Notes: a model not told the origin generated them from the letters alone. Positions 1-9,746 are shown, numbered from the stretch's first letter. The stretch: 64,000 bases of DNA from Spirosoma profusum (GCF_014699005.1 NZ_JACWZY010000016.1:62001-126000), one strand, 5' to 3'. Numbers and translations are program-made.

Positions 1-2
1 CG

Positions 3-1754
3 AATGGCACCTTATCGATCACGAATAGTACATTTAGTAATAACTCAGTAGGGACAAATGGTCAGGGTGGAGCGATTATCGTTGCGGCACAAGGATACTC
101 AGCGAGTAATCCACCTATCCCGACTTTATCCATTTCGATTACTAAAAATAACTTTATCAGTAACAGTGCTCCAGGCGCAAACGGGTGGGGTGGTGCTATT
201 TTAGCGACGAACTCATTCAGCCCTACTAATACATTCGCTATCAACTATAACCGCTTTGTGGGTAATACGTCCGGAAGTGGTAATGGCAGCGCGTTGTTTA
301 TGACAGATACGCAGGGCAGTGTCAATGCGGCCAACAACTGGTGGGGTTGTAACGGGGGACCTGCCAGTTGCAACGATAAAGCTTATCGCATTACGGGTAG
401 CAGTTCGGGCGTATTAACCACAACACCTTATCTGCAACTACGTACTACGGCCGCCAATAATTCTGCCTGTACGGGCAATGGCGTCGGCATCAGCGCGGGT
501 TTTACGACGAATTCAGCAGGGACAGTTATTGCCGCCAGCAACCTATCTGCCTTTACGGGGGTGTCTATTAGTTTCACACCTAGCTTGGGCAGCATTTCCA
601 ATGCACAGTCTACAATTCAGAGCAATGGATTAGCTACTGCTACGTTTACAGGCAATAGCGCAGGAAATGCTACAGTAAACGCTGCGACCGATAACGTACC
701 ATCAAATGATGCAACGGCCAGAGCTTCGATTATCCTTAATGCCGGACCAACCTTTAGCGCACAGCCAGCTACGGTGGCTACCTGTGTAGGTGGTACGGCT
801 TCCTTCTCTACGACAGCCAGTGGAAGCGGTAATCTAACTTTTCAATGGTATAAAGGCGCTACGTTACTCAGCAACGGGAATACGGGCAACGGCTCAACCA
901 TCGCTATTACGTCCACTGCCACTACGTCCAAATTGACTTTTACCAACGTCGGTGCGGGTGACGCTGCAACGAATTATTCGGTAAAGGTAACGTCAGGTAA
1001 TTCCTGTACGGCTAGCTCATCAAACGCTACACTCACGGTCAATTCTCCACCCAATGCTACGTTGGTGAACAACGGCCCTTTGTCGTGCTCTATGACCAGC
1101 GTAACGCTAACTGCTTCGGGTGGTATAAATTACGCTTTCTCGGGGCCTGGACTTAACCAAAACGGTGCTACGTCTACAGCCGTAGTCAGCCAGACGGGTA
1201 CGTATTTGGTGGTTGTGACAAACGCCAGCGGTTGTAGTGCTACGTCTCAGACCAGCGTCACTCGTCTCAATCAGCCATTGGCGGGAATCACACAGCAGCC
1301 GGCCGCCAGTTCCGTCGTTTGTGAAGGTAGTGCGGTTACGGTGTCGGTCAGCGCGTCAGGAACGGTGAGCACGTATCAATGGTACAAAGATGGTGCTGCC
1401 ATTACCAACGTAGCGTCAGCCACTACTGCTACGTTGACCCTGCCTGCGGTAACTACTGCGAATAGTGGGTCTTACTCGGTAGTCGTGACAGGTGCCTGTA
1501 ATTCAGTTACCTCAGCCGTGTTTAGTCTGACGGTCAATGCCAGTACGGGTGGGATGTATACGCTTAAAACGGGCAATTGGAATGATGTTAGTGTCTGGTC
1601 CTGTAATCGATTGCCCTTAAGTACTGATCTGCTACAGATAAAGCATGTGATTACTATTCCAGCCAGCTACGTTGCCAATGCGAAGAAGATTAGTTTCGAT
1701 CTGAACCAGCGCTTGATCTATGGTTTGGGTGGGAAGCTTACGCTCACGCCATAA
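3..1754 (+). CDS. Secreted surface protein with beta-helix and Ig-like domains (5' end outside window)
   Basis: The reading frame is open from the first bases of the window, so the N-terminus lies upstream. The visible part starts with beta-helix-type repeats rich in Asn and Gly (NNSVG..GQGGAI, then NNWWGCNGGP, a motif common at the end of parallel beta-helix domains). An invasin-like Ig segment follows (about 490-740), then three Ig/PKD-like segments with the FQWYKG or YQWYKDG signature (about 745-1540). The last 66 codons (1554-1751) form a module with W-S-C-N-R and K-H motifs that also ends the three proteases at 14643-24313. Probably an exported adhesin or cell-surface protein; ligand unknown. 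The function is inferred from architecture only. Confidence 0.85.
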   Translation, partial: NGTLSITNSTFSNNSVGTNGQGGAIIVAAQGYSASNPPIPTLSISITKNNFISNSAPGANGWGGAILATNSFSPTNTFAINYNRFVGNTSGSGNGSALFMTDTQGSVNAANNWWGCNGGPASCNDKAYRITGSSSGVLTTTPYLQLRTTAANNSACTGNGVGISAGFTTNSAGTVIAASNLSAFTGVSISFTPSLGSISNAQSTIQSNGLATATFTGNSAGNATVNAATDNVPSNDATARASIILNAGPTFSAQPATVATCVGGTASFSTTASGSGNLTFQWYKGATLLSNGNTGNGSTIAITSTATTSKLTFTNVGAGDAATNYSVKVTSGNSCTASSSNATLTVNSPPNATLVNNGPLSCSMTSVTLTASGGINYAFSGPGLNQNGATSTAVVSQTGTYLVVVTNASGCSATSQTSVTRLNQPLAGITQQPAASSVVCEGSAVTVSVSASGTVSTYQWYKDGAAITNVASATTATLTLPAVTTANSGSYSVVVTGACNSVTSAVFSLTVNASTGGMYTLKTGNWNDVSVWSCNRLPLSTDLLQIKHVITIPASYVANAKKISFDLNQRLIYGLGGKLTLTP

Positions 1755-1809
1755 TCGAAATGATACGTTGTCATTATGGCGGCTTAGCCACAATCCAGTT
1801 ATTTGCCCT

Positions 1810-4335
1810 TTACAAACAATCTACATCGGCTATGATGCTGACCTGGCGTAAGCCTTTGTCGGTCAGGATGTCGTTGATACGTTCCTGAATATAACTCTTA
1901 ACGGCTTTGACATTTACTTTATCGCGTTCAATCTTGACTAGAATATCGAACAGAAACTGATTTCGGATGCGCTCGACCAATGGTTCTTCCGGTCCCAGAA
2001 CACGGCTGCTGCCAAGGGCGTCGGTCAGTTCATCGGCCAGGCGTTGGGCTGCTTTACTGCTGGTGATTTTGTCAGTATGACGTACCGTTAGTTTAATTAG
2101 TCGCGAAAAAGGCGGGTAGTTAAAATCCTGACGTTCCTGAATCTCTTCTTCGAATAACCCTTTGTAATCATTCGTGATAATTTTTTGCAGAATGGGCTGC
2201 TGTGGATTAGCAGTCTGAATGAGCACTGTTCCCTGCCGACCGGCGCGACGGCCCGCACGACCGCTCACCTGCGTCAACATCTGAAACGCCCGTTCGGTAG
2301 CGCGAAAATCCGGGAAATGGATGAGTCGGTCCGCATCGAAAATACCGACCAGACTTACATTGTCAAAGTCTAATCCTTTGGTAATCATCTGTGTACCGAC
2401 TAGAATATCGACCTGCCCGCTTTCAAACTCCTGAATAATCTGTTGGTAAGCGTTTTTGGCGCGGGTTGTGTCCAGGTCCATACGTAGCACCCGCGATCCC
2501 GGAAAGAAAATCTGCAACTGATCTTCCAGTTTCTCCGTGCCGAAGCCGATGGTACGTACTTTGGTGGAGCCACAGGCCGGGCAGGTACGTGGTACGGGAT
2601 CTTTGTGGCCGCAGTAGTGGCAACGTAGTTCGGCATCGCGCTGGTGATACGTCAGACTGACGGCGCAGTTGTTGCATTCGGCGGTCCAGTCACAGTCTTC
2701 GCATTGCATGTAGGGCGAATAGCCGCGTCGGTTCTGGAACAGGATGCTTTGCTCTTTACGCTCCATATTCATTTCCAGCGCTGTGTACAGAACCGACGAA
2801 AACTCGTGCTTCATAAGCTTCTGCCGTTTTTCCTGCTGCGTATTGACCAGCAGGATGTTGGGTAACGTAGCATCGCCAAATCGCTGGAACAATTCGACTA
2901 ATCCGTAGCGACCCAGTTTGGCCTGGTAATACGTTTCCAGAGAGGGCGTGGCCGATCCAAGCAGCACTTTGGCCTGCTGCCAGTGAGCCAGCATCATCGC
3001 TACGTCGCGGGCGTGGTAGCGGGGGGCGGGGTCGTGCTGTTTGTAGCTGGTTTCGTGTTCTTCATCAACGATAATCAGCCCCAGATTGTCGAAAGGCAGA
3101 AACACCGACGACCGGACGCCAACCACAAACTGATACTGACCAGATACAACGCCTTTCCAGACTTCAACTCGTTCGTTGTCCGAAAATTTGGAGTGATAAA
3201 TCCCCATTTTATCCCCAAAGACGCGTTGCAGACGTACTACAATCTGTGCCGTCAGCGCGATTTCGGGAAGCAGATAAAGCACCTGCGTACCACTGGCCAG
3301 CGCCTGCTGAATCAGGTCGATATAGACTTCGGTTTTACCACTTCCGGTGATACCGTGCAGCAAAACGATATTCTGCTGCTCGAACTGCTTCATGATATTC
3401 TCCGAAGCACTACGTTGGTAATCAGTAAGTTTGATCTCAACCTGTGGCGACAACGTATCGGAGAAGCGTGGCTGTATGATCTCGAACGTCTCAAATACGC
3501 CGTTTTTGACGAGGGTCGTTAGCGACGACTGCGAAATCTCATCGTCCTGATTCAGAATGGTTTTGTCGAGCCCTTTTTGGTTGAGCGACGGATTCATCTG
3601 GACTGGTACGTGCCGCAGGTAGCGCATCACCACTTCCTGCTGTTTCGGCAGTTTTTCGAGCCGATTTAGTAGTACCAGAAGTTGCTCTCGTTCCTCGTAA
3701 TTGGTGTGGAGCCGCACCTTACGTATCATTTTCGGGATGTACTTTTCGCGCACTTCCTCAAAAACAATAACGGCCTTCTTGCCCACCAGCGATTTGATCA
3801 GGGCCGGTACGTTGCTGCCTTCGCCAGCCAGTCGGCCCAATTCTTCGTACGACAGAGCCGGGTGTTTTTTCAATTCCGTCAGAAGGACTTCTTCGAACTC
3901 GGTCAGCAGTTCAGGATAATCGAAATCGGGGTTGTACTGTACTTTCGACTGGCTCGAAATTTTAAGTCCCGACGGTAAGGCTACGTTCATGACTTCTCCC
4001 ACGCAGCACATGTAGTATTCGGCCATCCAGCGGAACAACTCGAGCTGATAACCAGTCACTAAAGGATACTCGTCGAGCACTTCACTGATGTAACGCGCCT
4101 GATAAGCAGTAGGTGGAGAATTATGCAGTCGGGCCACAATGGCGGTCATAACACGACTATTGTTTTTTCCGAATGGAACGATGACCCGGGCACCAATTTT
4201 AACCAAATCGGCCATTCCTCTCGGAACCCGGTACGTGAATAATCGAGGCACTGGAATCGGAAGAATCAAGTCGGCGAAGAACGTAACTTCCTCGCTATCA
4301 AATGTTGCAAACAACGTATTGAGTTGATCTTCCAC
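1810..4335 (-). CDS. priA: Primosomal protein N', replication restart helicase
   Basis: PriA is the superfamily 2 DNA helicase that rebuilds the replisome at stalled forks. The 841-residue product has the N-terminal DNA-binding region (FTYRVPRG), a Walker A motif GITGSGKT at residues 328-335, the Walker B/DEEH box at 424-427 (DEEHETSYKQ), and the PriA zinc-binding insert with paired cysteines (CEDC, CNNC, CHYC, CPAC). Length is somewhat above E. coli PriA, as is usual in Bacteroidota. The start is GTG; the first in-frame ATG would remove part of the conserved N-terminal domain. It stands alone between two surface-protein genes. Identification is secure. Confidence 0.97.
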   Translation of the reverse strand: MEDQLNTLFATFDSEEVTFFADLILPIPVPRLFTYRVPRGMADLVKIGARVIVPFGKNNSRVMTAIVARLHNSPPTAYQARYISEVLDEYPLVTGYQLELFRWMAEYYMCCVGEVMNVALPSGLKISSQSKVQYNPDFDYPELLTEFEEVLLTELKKHPALSYEELGRLAGEGSNVPALIKSLVGKKAVIVFEEVREKYIPKMIRKVRLHTNYEEREQLLVLLNRLEKLPKQQEVVMRYLRHVPVQMNPSLNQKGLDKTILNQDDEISQSSLTTLVKNGVFETFEIIQPRFSDTLSPQVEIKLTDYQRSASENIMKQFEQQNIVLLHGITGSGKTEVYIDLIQQALASGTQVLYLLPEIALTAQIVVRLQRVFGDKMGIYHSKFSDNERVEVWKGVVSGQYQFVVGVRSSVFLPFDNLGLIIVDEEHETSYKQHDPAPRYHARDVAMMLAHWQQAKVLLGSATPSLETYYQAKLGRYGLVELFQRFGDATLPNILLVNTQQEKRQKLMKHEFSSVLYTALEMNMERKEQSILFQNRRGYSPYMQCEDCDWTAECNNCAVSLTYHQRDAELRCHYCGHKDPVPRTCPACGSTKVRTIGFGTEKLEDQLQIFFPGSRVLRMDLDTTRAKNAYQQIIQEFESGQVDILVGTQMITKGLDFDNVSLVGIFDADRLIHFPDFRATERAFQMLTQVSGRAGRRAGRQGTVLIQTANPQQPILQKIITNDYKGLFEEEIQERQDFNYPPFSRLIKLTVRHTDKITSSKAAQRLADELTDALGSSRVLGPEEPLVERIRNQFLFDILVKIERDKVNVKAVKSYIQERINDILTDKGLRQVSIIADVDCL

Positions 4336-4919
4336 GATTTATCCAGAGTGTTTACTACGTATTGTTTGCCGGAAACAAGGCTGAGCGATACGATTTGTGT
4401 GAATGCAAATTGGCCAGTCAGACGTACTATCAGGAGCGCCGTATCTACAAAGCTACACATTGAAGGGCACTCTGAAAAAGGCAATCCATCATCTATTTCG
4501 CATTCGTTACGTATGAGGAACAATAGACCGAAATTTCAATCAGGAAGCGTTCTGGCATCAATTTTGACGATACGGAGCCTCTTTTCGATACGAAAAATGA
4601 AGCAGTAGTCATGAATTCGTGACGCGCCACATTCGCAAATGGAGTAACTTATAAACGCCAAATAAGTGAACGTAACAGGGAATAAGTATACTGATAGTGA
4701 CCAAAGAAAGGGTTGGAAAGTTACGATATCATCTTGTTCGATCTGGCAGAGATTTTGTTAAACAAAACACCGTTTAGTGCTCAGTCGATGTATTTAACAG
4801 GCACTTATAGGTAAGTATTAGAGGCTATTTGTAAATGATAAATGCATTACGTTAATAAAGTCTTACCTCGAAACTCCTGAATAGAAAACGGGCATTTTAC
4901 CTATACAACCTATTGATTG
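4336..4919. other. Gene-free spacer between divergent priA and the SdrD-B-type gene
   Basis: About 580 bases that should hold both divergent promoters. I see no convincing coding sequence: the short open frames have no recognisable protein features and one overlaps the priA start. The only clear symmetrical element is the AT-rich inverted repeat at 4753-4767. No riboswitch or RNA gene is recognisable. Confidence 0.6.
4753..4767. promoter_or_regulatory. Perfect 7-bp inverted repeat, possible operator
   Basis: TTTTGTT, one A, then AACAAAA: a perfect inverted repeat with 7-bp arms and a 1-bp centre, about 155 bases upstream of the surface-protein start. Such symmetry in a divergent spacer may be a regulator site, but AT-rich palindromes also arise by chance, so this is weak. 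Confidence 0.25.
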
Positions 4920-7900
4920 ATGAAGCACCATTACGTATCATTAAAAATTTACAGGAAGGCATTAGCTCTCTTTTTCATATTGACTTTATGTACGGCACTC
5001 GCTGTACAAGCGCAGGTCAGCGGACATGTGTTCAGGGATTTCGATATGAACGGGGTGCGCTCCGATACGCTCCCCATTGAGCCAGGTATTTCGGGCGTTA
5101 CAGTCCGGGCGTTTGTTGACTTGAGCAAAACGCCAATTCTAACTACGACTAGCAACGCGGGGGTTTATTCATTTTCCAGTGCCGATGTGCCCGCAGGTAA
5201 ATCTGTACGTATCGAATTTACTAATCTGCCAACAGGAAATTACAATGGCCCTTATGGAAACAGTAGCGGTACAAGCGTTCAGTTTACAAAAGCGCCTGCC
5301 AGTGCTATTAACGTAGGAATTAATTACCCGTCTGATTATTGTCAACCTTCTGGGGTTGAAATAGCTGTACCAATTTACGTTAATGGTAATACTCAGGTAA
5401 CGACCGATGAAAACGGAAATCCAGTGCCAGAGGATAAGCAAGCGGCCAGGAGCAGTGCGCTTATTCGAGTGTCCTACAATGCATTTGGCGTTGCCGGGCC
5501 GTCTAATTTCCCGGTAAATAGTCTGGCAACAGGCCAGCAGGTAGGAGCTACCTGGGGAGTAGCATATCAGCGTCGGTCAAAAAAGTTATATACTAGCGCG
5601 GTCATAAAACGGCACATGAGTTTTGGGCCATTAGGTTCGGGTGGAATATATGTTACTGATCTTGCTAGTGGTACAACTAGTAATTTTGTCGATTTAAAAA
5701 CGATTGGCATCGATACCGGTGACGACCCGCATAGTGGATTGTTTGGCGATAAAACGCAAGCCAGCGTCGATGCGGGGCCTATGGTCGCTATGGGGCGTAC
5801 GAGTATTGGTGGAATGGACGTCTCTGAAGATGATAAGACGTTGTATCTTGTCAATTTAAAAGATCGAAAACTATACGGAATTTTTATTGATTCGCCCGGC
5901 CGGACACCAACTGCGGCTGATGTTAAATCCTGGGCTATCCCAGACCCGGGTTGCTCGAATGGCGATTTTCGACCCTGGGCCGTAAAATTTCACCATGGTA
6001 AAGTATATGTTGGTGTTGTCTGCTCAGCCGAAACTTCACAGCAACAGGCTGATTTAAAGGCGACTGTCTACCGTTTTGACCCAGCAGCAACTCCGGCTTT
6101 CGAAGAGATTTTATCCTTTCCACTCGATTTTCGGCGTGGGCCAGCCGACGGGACCTTTGATCCACTTGATCCCAGCCGGTCCTGCACAAAATATGACCAT
6201 TGGCTCCCCTGGACAAATGCGTGGCCGGAAACCTGCGGATTAGGTCAGAATCCTACGTTCGTGATGTTTCCGCAGCCTATTCTAAGTAGTTTTTCGTTTG
6301 ATGACGATGGGTCTATGTTGATCGGGCTTCTGGATCGCTTTGGACATCTGGCTGGCTTAGTAAATCACGATCCACAAGGCCAGGGATTTTACAACGGTTT
6401 TACAGGGGGGGATTTGTTACGTGCCTACATTCACAATGGGGAATATGTGCTGGAAAGCAATGGAATAGCCGGAGATCGGACAGGAAGTGGGGTTGCAAAT
6501 AACGAAGGCCCGGGTGGGGGGGAGTTCTACGGACACGACGATTGGTATTTTATCCGACGTGTTGCTCACTCCGAAGTTACAAATGGCGCATCCGTAGTTA
6601 TTCCGGGTTATAATGAAGTTGTTACGTCGGCTTATGATCCACTCGACAATGTTTATCAATCGGCTGGCCTGAAGGTCTTTAGCAATACAGATGGCGGTGA
6701 AAATCGGAATTACGTGATCTATACACAGCAGCCGGGTTCGTTTGGAAAAGCCTCTGGTTTGGGCGATACAAAAGCGTTGTGCGACGTAGCACCCGTCCAG
6801 ATTGGTAACCGGGTCTGGTTCGACGATAACCGCGATGGGATTCAGGACGCGTATGAACCCGGTGTCGATGGTATTGTCCTGACGCTGCACGATATGGAAA
6901 GTGGGGGCGCACAGGTGGGTACGCAAACTACTCACGACGGAGGGCAATATTATTTTAACAACACGACGGTTCCGGCGGGCATCAAGTTTGGGCATAAATA
7001 CGAAGTCCGCATGGATACCACTCAGTTACCACGATTGGACATTACGCTTAGAGGTGCCAAACCCATCGCACAGGCTGGTGGTCGGCAGGGGGCTATCCCA
7101 CAGCGGCATTATACGATTTCGCCGAAAGACCGGTCTGATTTTAGCGAAGCTGACTTACGCGATTCTGACGCTAGGGTAGTGGGCAATTCAGCCGTAATTC
7201 CGCTAACAACCATGGATGCTGGTCAGAATGATTTTACATACGATTTGTCGATGTACTCCTGCCCTGAGTTAACGACCGAGAAAGATACCATCATCGTTTG
7301 TCCGGGGGGACGTATCGACTCGATTGCCGCCACGGGAAATCACCTGAGTCGGGTCGATTCGGTTCGGTTTGTGGTGTTCAGCGGTCCGCAATCGGGAACG
7401 GCTATGTATGGTAGCGGAGGAACTGTGCTAGGTATGGTGAAGCCCGATTCGAGTAACCGGGCTGTGCTGTACAATCCAGCCATTACTATGTCGGCTGGAG
7501 GTAATCAATACGTTTACGCCATCATTTATCCGACACCCGAGAATCCCTCCTGCCGCCAGACTGATGAAACGGTTATTGAGCCTACTCCTGCCGTAACGTT
7601 GACAGCCATAGGCGGAAAACTCGACTGCTCGGTATTGTACACAACGCTGCAAAGTCAGTTTCGCTACGTAAACGGATCAGGCGTGCCTTCTGCAAGCTTC
7701 AACTGGACGGGGCCTGGAAGTTTTAACAGCGCTCAGCAGTTGGCGGTGGCAACGGTAGCAGGAACGTATAGCGTCACGGCTACGAATCTCGACTGTCCAG
7801 GCCAAACAGCAACTGCTCAGGTGGAAGTAGTGGCCGATACGGCAAAACCAGCCCTGATTGCAAATGGTGCTTATAGACTTTGTAGAACCTGTAGTGGTCG

Positions 7901-8132
7901 TTTGCATGCCGAAGCACCCGGTGCTACGTTTTTCTGGCGAGGGCCTAACGGATTCACCAGCACAGAAGCTGAACCATTGGTAAGTGTTGTAGGCTTCTAT
8001 ACCGTTACGGCTACGTTACCTGGCGGATGTTCTACATTTGCAGTTGTCGAATTCTCTCTCCCCATTACGGCTCCTCCCGATCCCTGCCTACCTCAGTGCT
8101 TACCGATAACCATATCCAGACTCAGGCGATAA
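4920..8132 (+). CDS. Large secreted protein with SdrD-B-like domains and Ig-like C-terminus
   Basis: About 1070 residues with an N-terminal signal peptide (ALFFILTLCTALAVQAQ). Directly after it lies an SdrD B-like domain (VSGHVFRDFDMNGVRSD), then a long central region with propeller-like phrases (GGMDVSEDDKTLYLVN), a second SdrD B-like domain (IGNRVWFDDNRDGIQD) with a DxDxDG-like calcium-binding pattern, and one or two Ig-like segments containing WTGPG. It ends in a short cysteine- and basic-rich tail (CLPQCLPITISRLRR). This is a typical Cytophagales surface protein of unknown ligand. The in-frame ATG at 4920 is preferred over the TTG just before it. It does not carry the 66-residue module seen on its neighbours. 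Confidence 0.85.
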   Translation: MKHHYVSLKIYRKALALFFILTLCTALAVQAQVSGHVFRDFDMNGVRSDTLPIEPGISGVTVRAFVDLSKTPILTTTSNAGVYSFSSADVPAGKSVRIEFTNLPTGNYNGPYGNSSGTSVQFTKAPASAINVGINYPSDYCQPSGVEIAVPIYVNGNTQVTTDENGNPVPEDKQAARSSALIRVSYNAFGVAGPSNFPVNSLATGQQVGATWGVAYQRRSKKLYTSAVIKRHMSFGPLGSGGIYVTDLASGTTSNFVDLKTIGIDTGDDPHSGLFGDKTQASVDAGPMVAMGRTSIGGMDVSEDDKTLYLVNLKDRKLYGIFIDSPGRTPTAADVKSWAIPDPGCSNGDFRPWAVKFHHGKVYVGVVCSAETSQQQADLKATVYRFDPAATPAFEEILSFPLDFRRGPADGTFDPLDPSRSCTKYDHWLPWTNAWPETCGLGQNPTFVMFPQPILSSFSFDDDGSMLIGLLDRFGHLAGLVNHDPQGQGFYNGFTGGDLLRAYIHNGEYVLESNGIAGDRTGSGVANNEGPGGGEFYGHDDWYFIRRVAHSEVTNGASVVIPGYNEVVTSAYDPLDNVYQSAGLKVFSNTDGGENRNYVIYTQQPGSFGKASGLGDTKALCDVAPVQIGNRVWFDDNRDGIQDAYEPGVDGIVLTLHDMESGGAQVGTQTTHDGGQYYFNNTTVPAGIKFGHKYEVRMDTTQLPRLDITLRGAKPIAQAGGRQGAIPQRHYTISPKDRSDFSEADLRDSDARVVGNSAVIPLTTMDAGQNDFTYDLSMYSCPELTTEKDTIIVCPGGRIDSIAATGNHLSRVDSVRFVVFSGPQSGTAMYGSGGTVLGMVKPDSSNRAVLYNPAITMSAGGNQYVYAIIYPTPENPSCRQTDETVIEPTPAVTLTAIGGKLDCSVLYTTLQSQFRYVNGSGVPSASFNWTGPGSFNSAQQLAVATVAGTYSVTATNLDCPGQTATAQVEVVADTAKPALIANGAYRLCRTCSGRLHAEAPGATFFWRGPNGFTSTEAEPLVSVVGFYTVTATLPGGCSTFAVVEFSLPITAPPDPCLPQCLPITISRLRR

Positions 8133-8149
8133 GCCGAAACTAGTTTATA

Positions 8150-8350
8150 GTGAACTCGGGATTCGTTTTACCCCATAGGGTTCTAATGTTTGTAGTAAAA
8201 GTGCCCCACGATCACCCTCCGTGCCGTAGGCACCTAACAGTAGCTCTTGGTTAGGTGCCTACGGCACGGAGGGTGAGGGCAGAGACTATAACCATTTGGT
8301 GCTTACGGCACGTAACGTATTGAAGGAACCTAAAATAGTCCCGAGTTCAC
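8150..8350. repeat. MITE-like element with 12-bp terminal inverted repeats
   Basis: The outer ends are GTGAACTCGGGA (8150-8161) and its exact complement (8339-8350). Inside is a perfect 27-bp inverted repeat, 8212-8238 against 8250-8276, around an 11-base loop, plus a further partial copy of the TACGGCACG sequence at about 8305. The 9-base TAGTTTATA stands directly left of the left end and 2 bases right of the right end, which could be a degraded target duplication. There is no coding capacity. A small non-autonomous mobile element is a reasonable reading, not proven; the inner hairpin could also end transcription of the gene before it. Confidence 0.5.
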
Positions 8351-8379
8351 GTTAGTTTATAGTGAATACTGGCTAAGTC

Positions 8380-8495
8380 AACGTATTGCTGACGCGTAGA
8401 GCTTCGACAGGCTCAGCCTGACAAACTAGCTTGAGTGAAAAATAAATGGACTATCAGACTGAGCCAGTCGAAGCCCTAAGCGCCAGCAATACGTT
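8380..8495. repeat. Imperfect 37-bp inverted repeat (GCTTCGACAGGCTCAG family)
   Basis: 8380-8416 pairs with 8459-8495 with about four mismatches over 37 bases. Both arms carry the GCTTCGAC(A/T)GGCTCAG phrase, which I know as a dispersed intergenic repeat in many Bacteroidota genomes. The 42-base loop is AT-rich. It looks like a REP-type palindromic unit. Confidence 0.55.
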
Positions 8496-8667
8496 ATAAA
8501 TGAATTAGTTAACTTGCCAATTGATACGTTGTTCACGTTAGCTTATTGTAGAAGCCGCTACGTCCTATCATGGAGCCTTTATCAGTAAAATTGGTCGGAA
8601 TCTTTGTCGATACGTATTCGTTGTCTTTGAAATGATTTCCCTCAATTTGTGGATATCATAAAAGAGA

Positions 8668-8689
8668 AGTCGTTTTGGGTGAAACGACT
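8668..8689. promoter_or_regulatory. Candidate operator before the ypdA-like gene
   Basis: AGTCGTTT and AAACGACT form perfect 8-bp arms around a 6-base centre, about 20 bases upstream of the start codon. The next bases read TGTATTTG (8689-8696), one mismatch from the Bacteroidota -7 consensus TAnnTTTG. The overlap of symmetry and possible promoter suggests a regulator site; no regulator gene lies next to it. Confidence 0.3.
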
Positions 8690-8709
8690 GTATTTGTTGA
8701 CGTGAATCG

Positions 8710-9714
8710 ATGCAGGTATTTGATGTAATTATTGTAGGTGGAGGCCCCTGTGGATTAGCAGCGGGTATTGAAGCCACTAAAGCCGGACTGAGCCATTTGA
8801 TTCTGGAAAAGGGTAGCCTGACTGAATCCATTCGGGAATACCCTCGTCGGATGCGCTTCTTCTCGACCGCCGAGAACATTGAAATCGGTGGATTGCCGTT
8901 TCCGATATCGGGCGTAAAAGCCAGTCGCGACGAAGCGCTTCAGTATTACCGGAAAGCAGCGGCTTATTACAAGCTGAATTTTAAACTGTTTCAGGAGGTT
9001 TGGGAGGTAAAAAAGGAAAAAGACCTGTTCACTGTTTCCACTACGTCGGGTGATACGTATCAGGCCCGGAAAGTGATTATGGCCACGGGCTATTTTACCC
9101 ATCCTCGCTGGCTCAATATTCCGGGCGAAAACCTGCCGCACGTATCACATTATTATGATGAGCCGTTCAAATATTCCTTTACCAACGTAGTACTTATCGG
9201 TGCATCGAATTCGGCGGTTGAAGCGGCTCTGGAACTATATCGACACGACGTAACTATTACGGTTGTACACCGGGGCGAGGATTTTCGGAATACCGTTAAA
9301 TACTGGCTGGTACCCGACGTGAAAAATCGTGTGAAAGAGGGGAAAATCAAAACGATGTTCGATTCATGCGTAACGCAGATTGACGAACGTAACGTAACGG
9401 TTTCCAATTTGAAAACCGGCGACGAAACCCAACTCCCTGCCGATTTCGTCTTTATTCTGACGGGATACATTCCCGACGCCGATTTGCTACGTCGTTGCGG
9501 TATTGTGTTGGATTCCGAATCGCAGGTACCGGTTTTCGACAAGGAAACCTTCGAGACGAATATTCCCGGTCTCTACGTCTGCGGAACGGTGCTGGCGGGT
9601 ATTCACACCGAAAAAGTATTCATTGAAAACGGTCGTGAACACGCTCAGTCGATAATCGACCACATCATGGGTCGCGAAGTACACAAAGTAGCGGAGTTGA
9701 TTGACCGGATTTAA
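8710..9714 (+). CDS. ypdA: YpdA-family flavoprotein (bacilliredoxin-reductase-like)
   Basis: A 334-residue FAD- and NADPH-binding protein. The N-terminal dinucleotide motif GGGPCGL carries a cysteine at residue 14, the position that is conserved and functional in YpdA of Firmicutes. A second Rossmann motif (LIGASNSAVEAAL) near residue 165 binds NADPH, and the C-terminal CGTVLAGIHTEKVFIENGR is typical of this family. In Firmicutes, YpdA reduces bacillithiol disulfide or bacilliredoxin in the cytosol, and some Bacteroidota also make bacillithiol. The exact thiol partner here is an inference. The gene is monocistronic, with a hairpin right after the stop. Confidence 0.85.
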   Translation: MQVFDVIIVGGGPCGLAAGIEATKAGLSHLILEKGSLTESIREYPRRMRFFSTAENIEIGGLPFPISGVKASRDEALQYYRKAAAYYKLNFKLFQEVWEVKKEKDLFTVSTTSGDTYQARKVIMATGYFTHPRWLNIPGENLPHVSHYYDEPFKYSFTNVVLIGASNSAVEAALELYRHDVTITVVHRGEDFRNTVKYWLVPDVKNRVKEGKIKTMFDSCVTQIDERNVTVSNLKTGDETQLPADFVFILTGYIPDADLLRRCGIVLDSESQVPVFDKETFETNIPGLYVCGTVLAGIHTEKVFIENGREHAQSIIDHIMGREVHKVAELIDRI

Positions 9715-9746
9715 TGTACGGGCCAAGCTGGAGCTTGGTCCGTACA
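9715..9746. terminator. Bidirectional hairpin between convergent genes
   Basis: TGTACGGGCCAAGCT (9715-9729) pairs with AGCTTGGTCCGTACA (9732-9746) with one mismatch that can form G-U in RNA. It fills the 36-base gap between the convergent stops of ypdA and the RraA-like gene, so it probably ends both transcripts. There is no long T-run. Confidence 0.55.

Larger units (their letters stand above)
8133..8709. other. Repeat-rich gene-free region
   Basis: About 575 bases without a credible gene. It holds two structured elements, annotated separately: a MITE-like element at 8150-8350 with a 27-bp perfect inner hairpin, and a 37-bp imperfect inverted repeat at 8380-8495. A short palindrome at 8668-8689 lies just before ypdA. 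The phrase TAGTTTATAGTGAA occurs on both sides of the first element. Confidence 0.7.

Noticed and set aside
2983..3522. 179-residue frame opposite priA
   Set aside because: Shadow of the priA coding strand, no protein features.
4324..4608. 94-residue plus-strand frame in the priA spacer, and an opposing 85-residue frame
   Set aside because: They overlap the priA start and each other and show no domain, signal or codon pattern of a gene.
6417..6995. 192-residue frame opposite the SdrD-B gene
   Set aside because: Shadow frame; the plus strand encodes clear domains across it.
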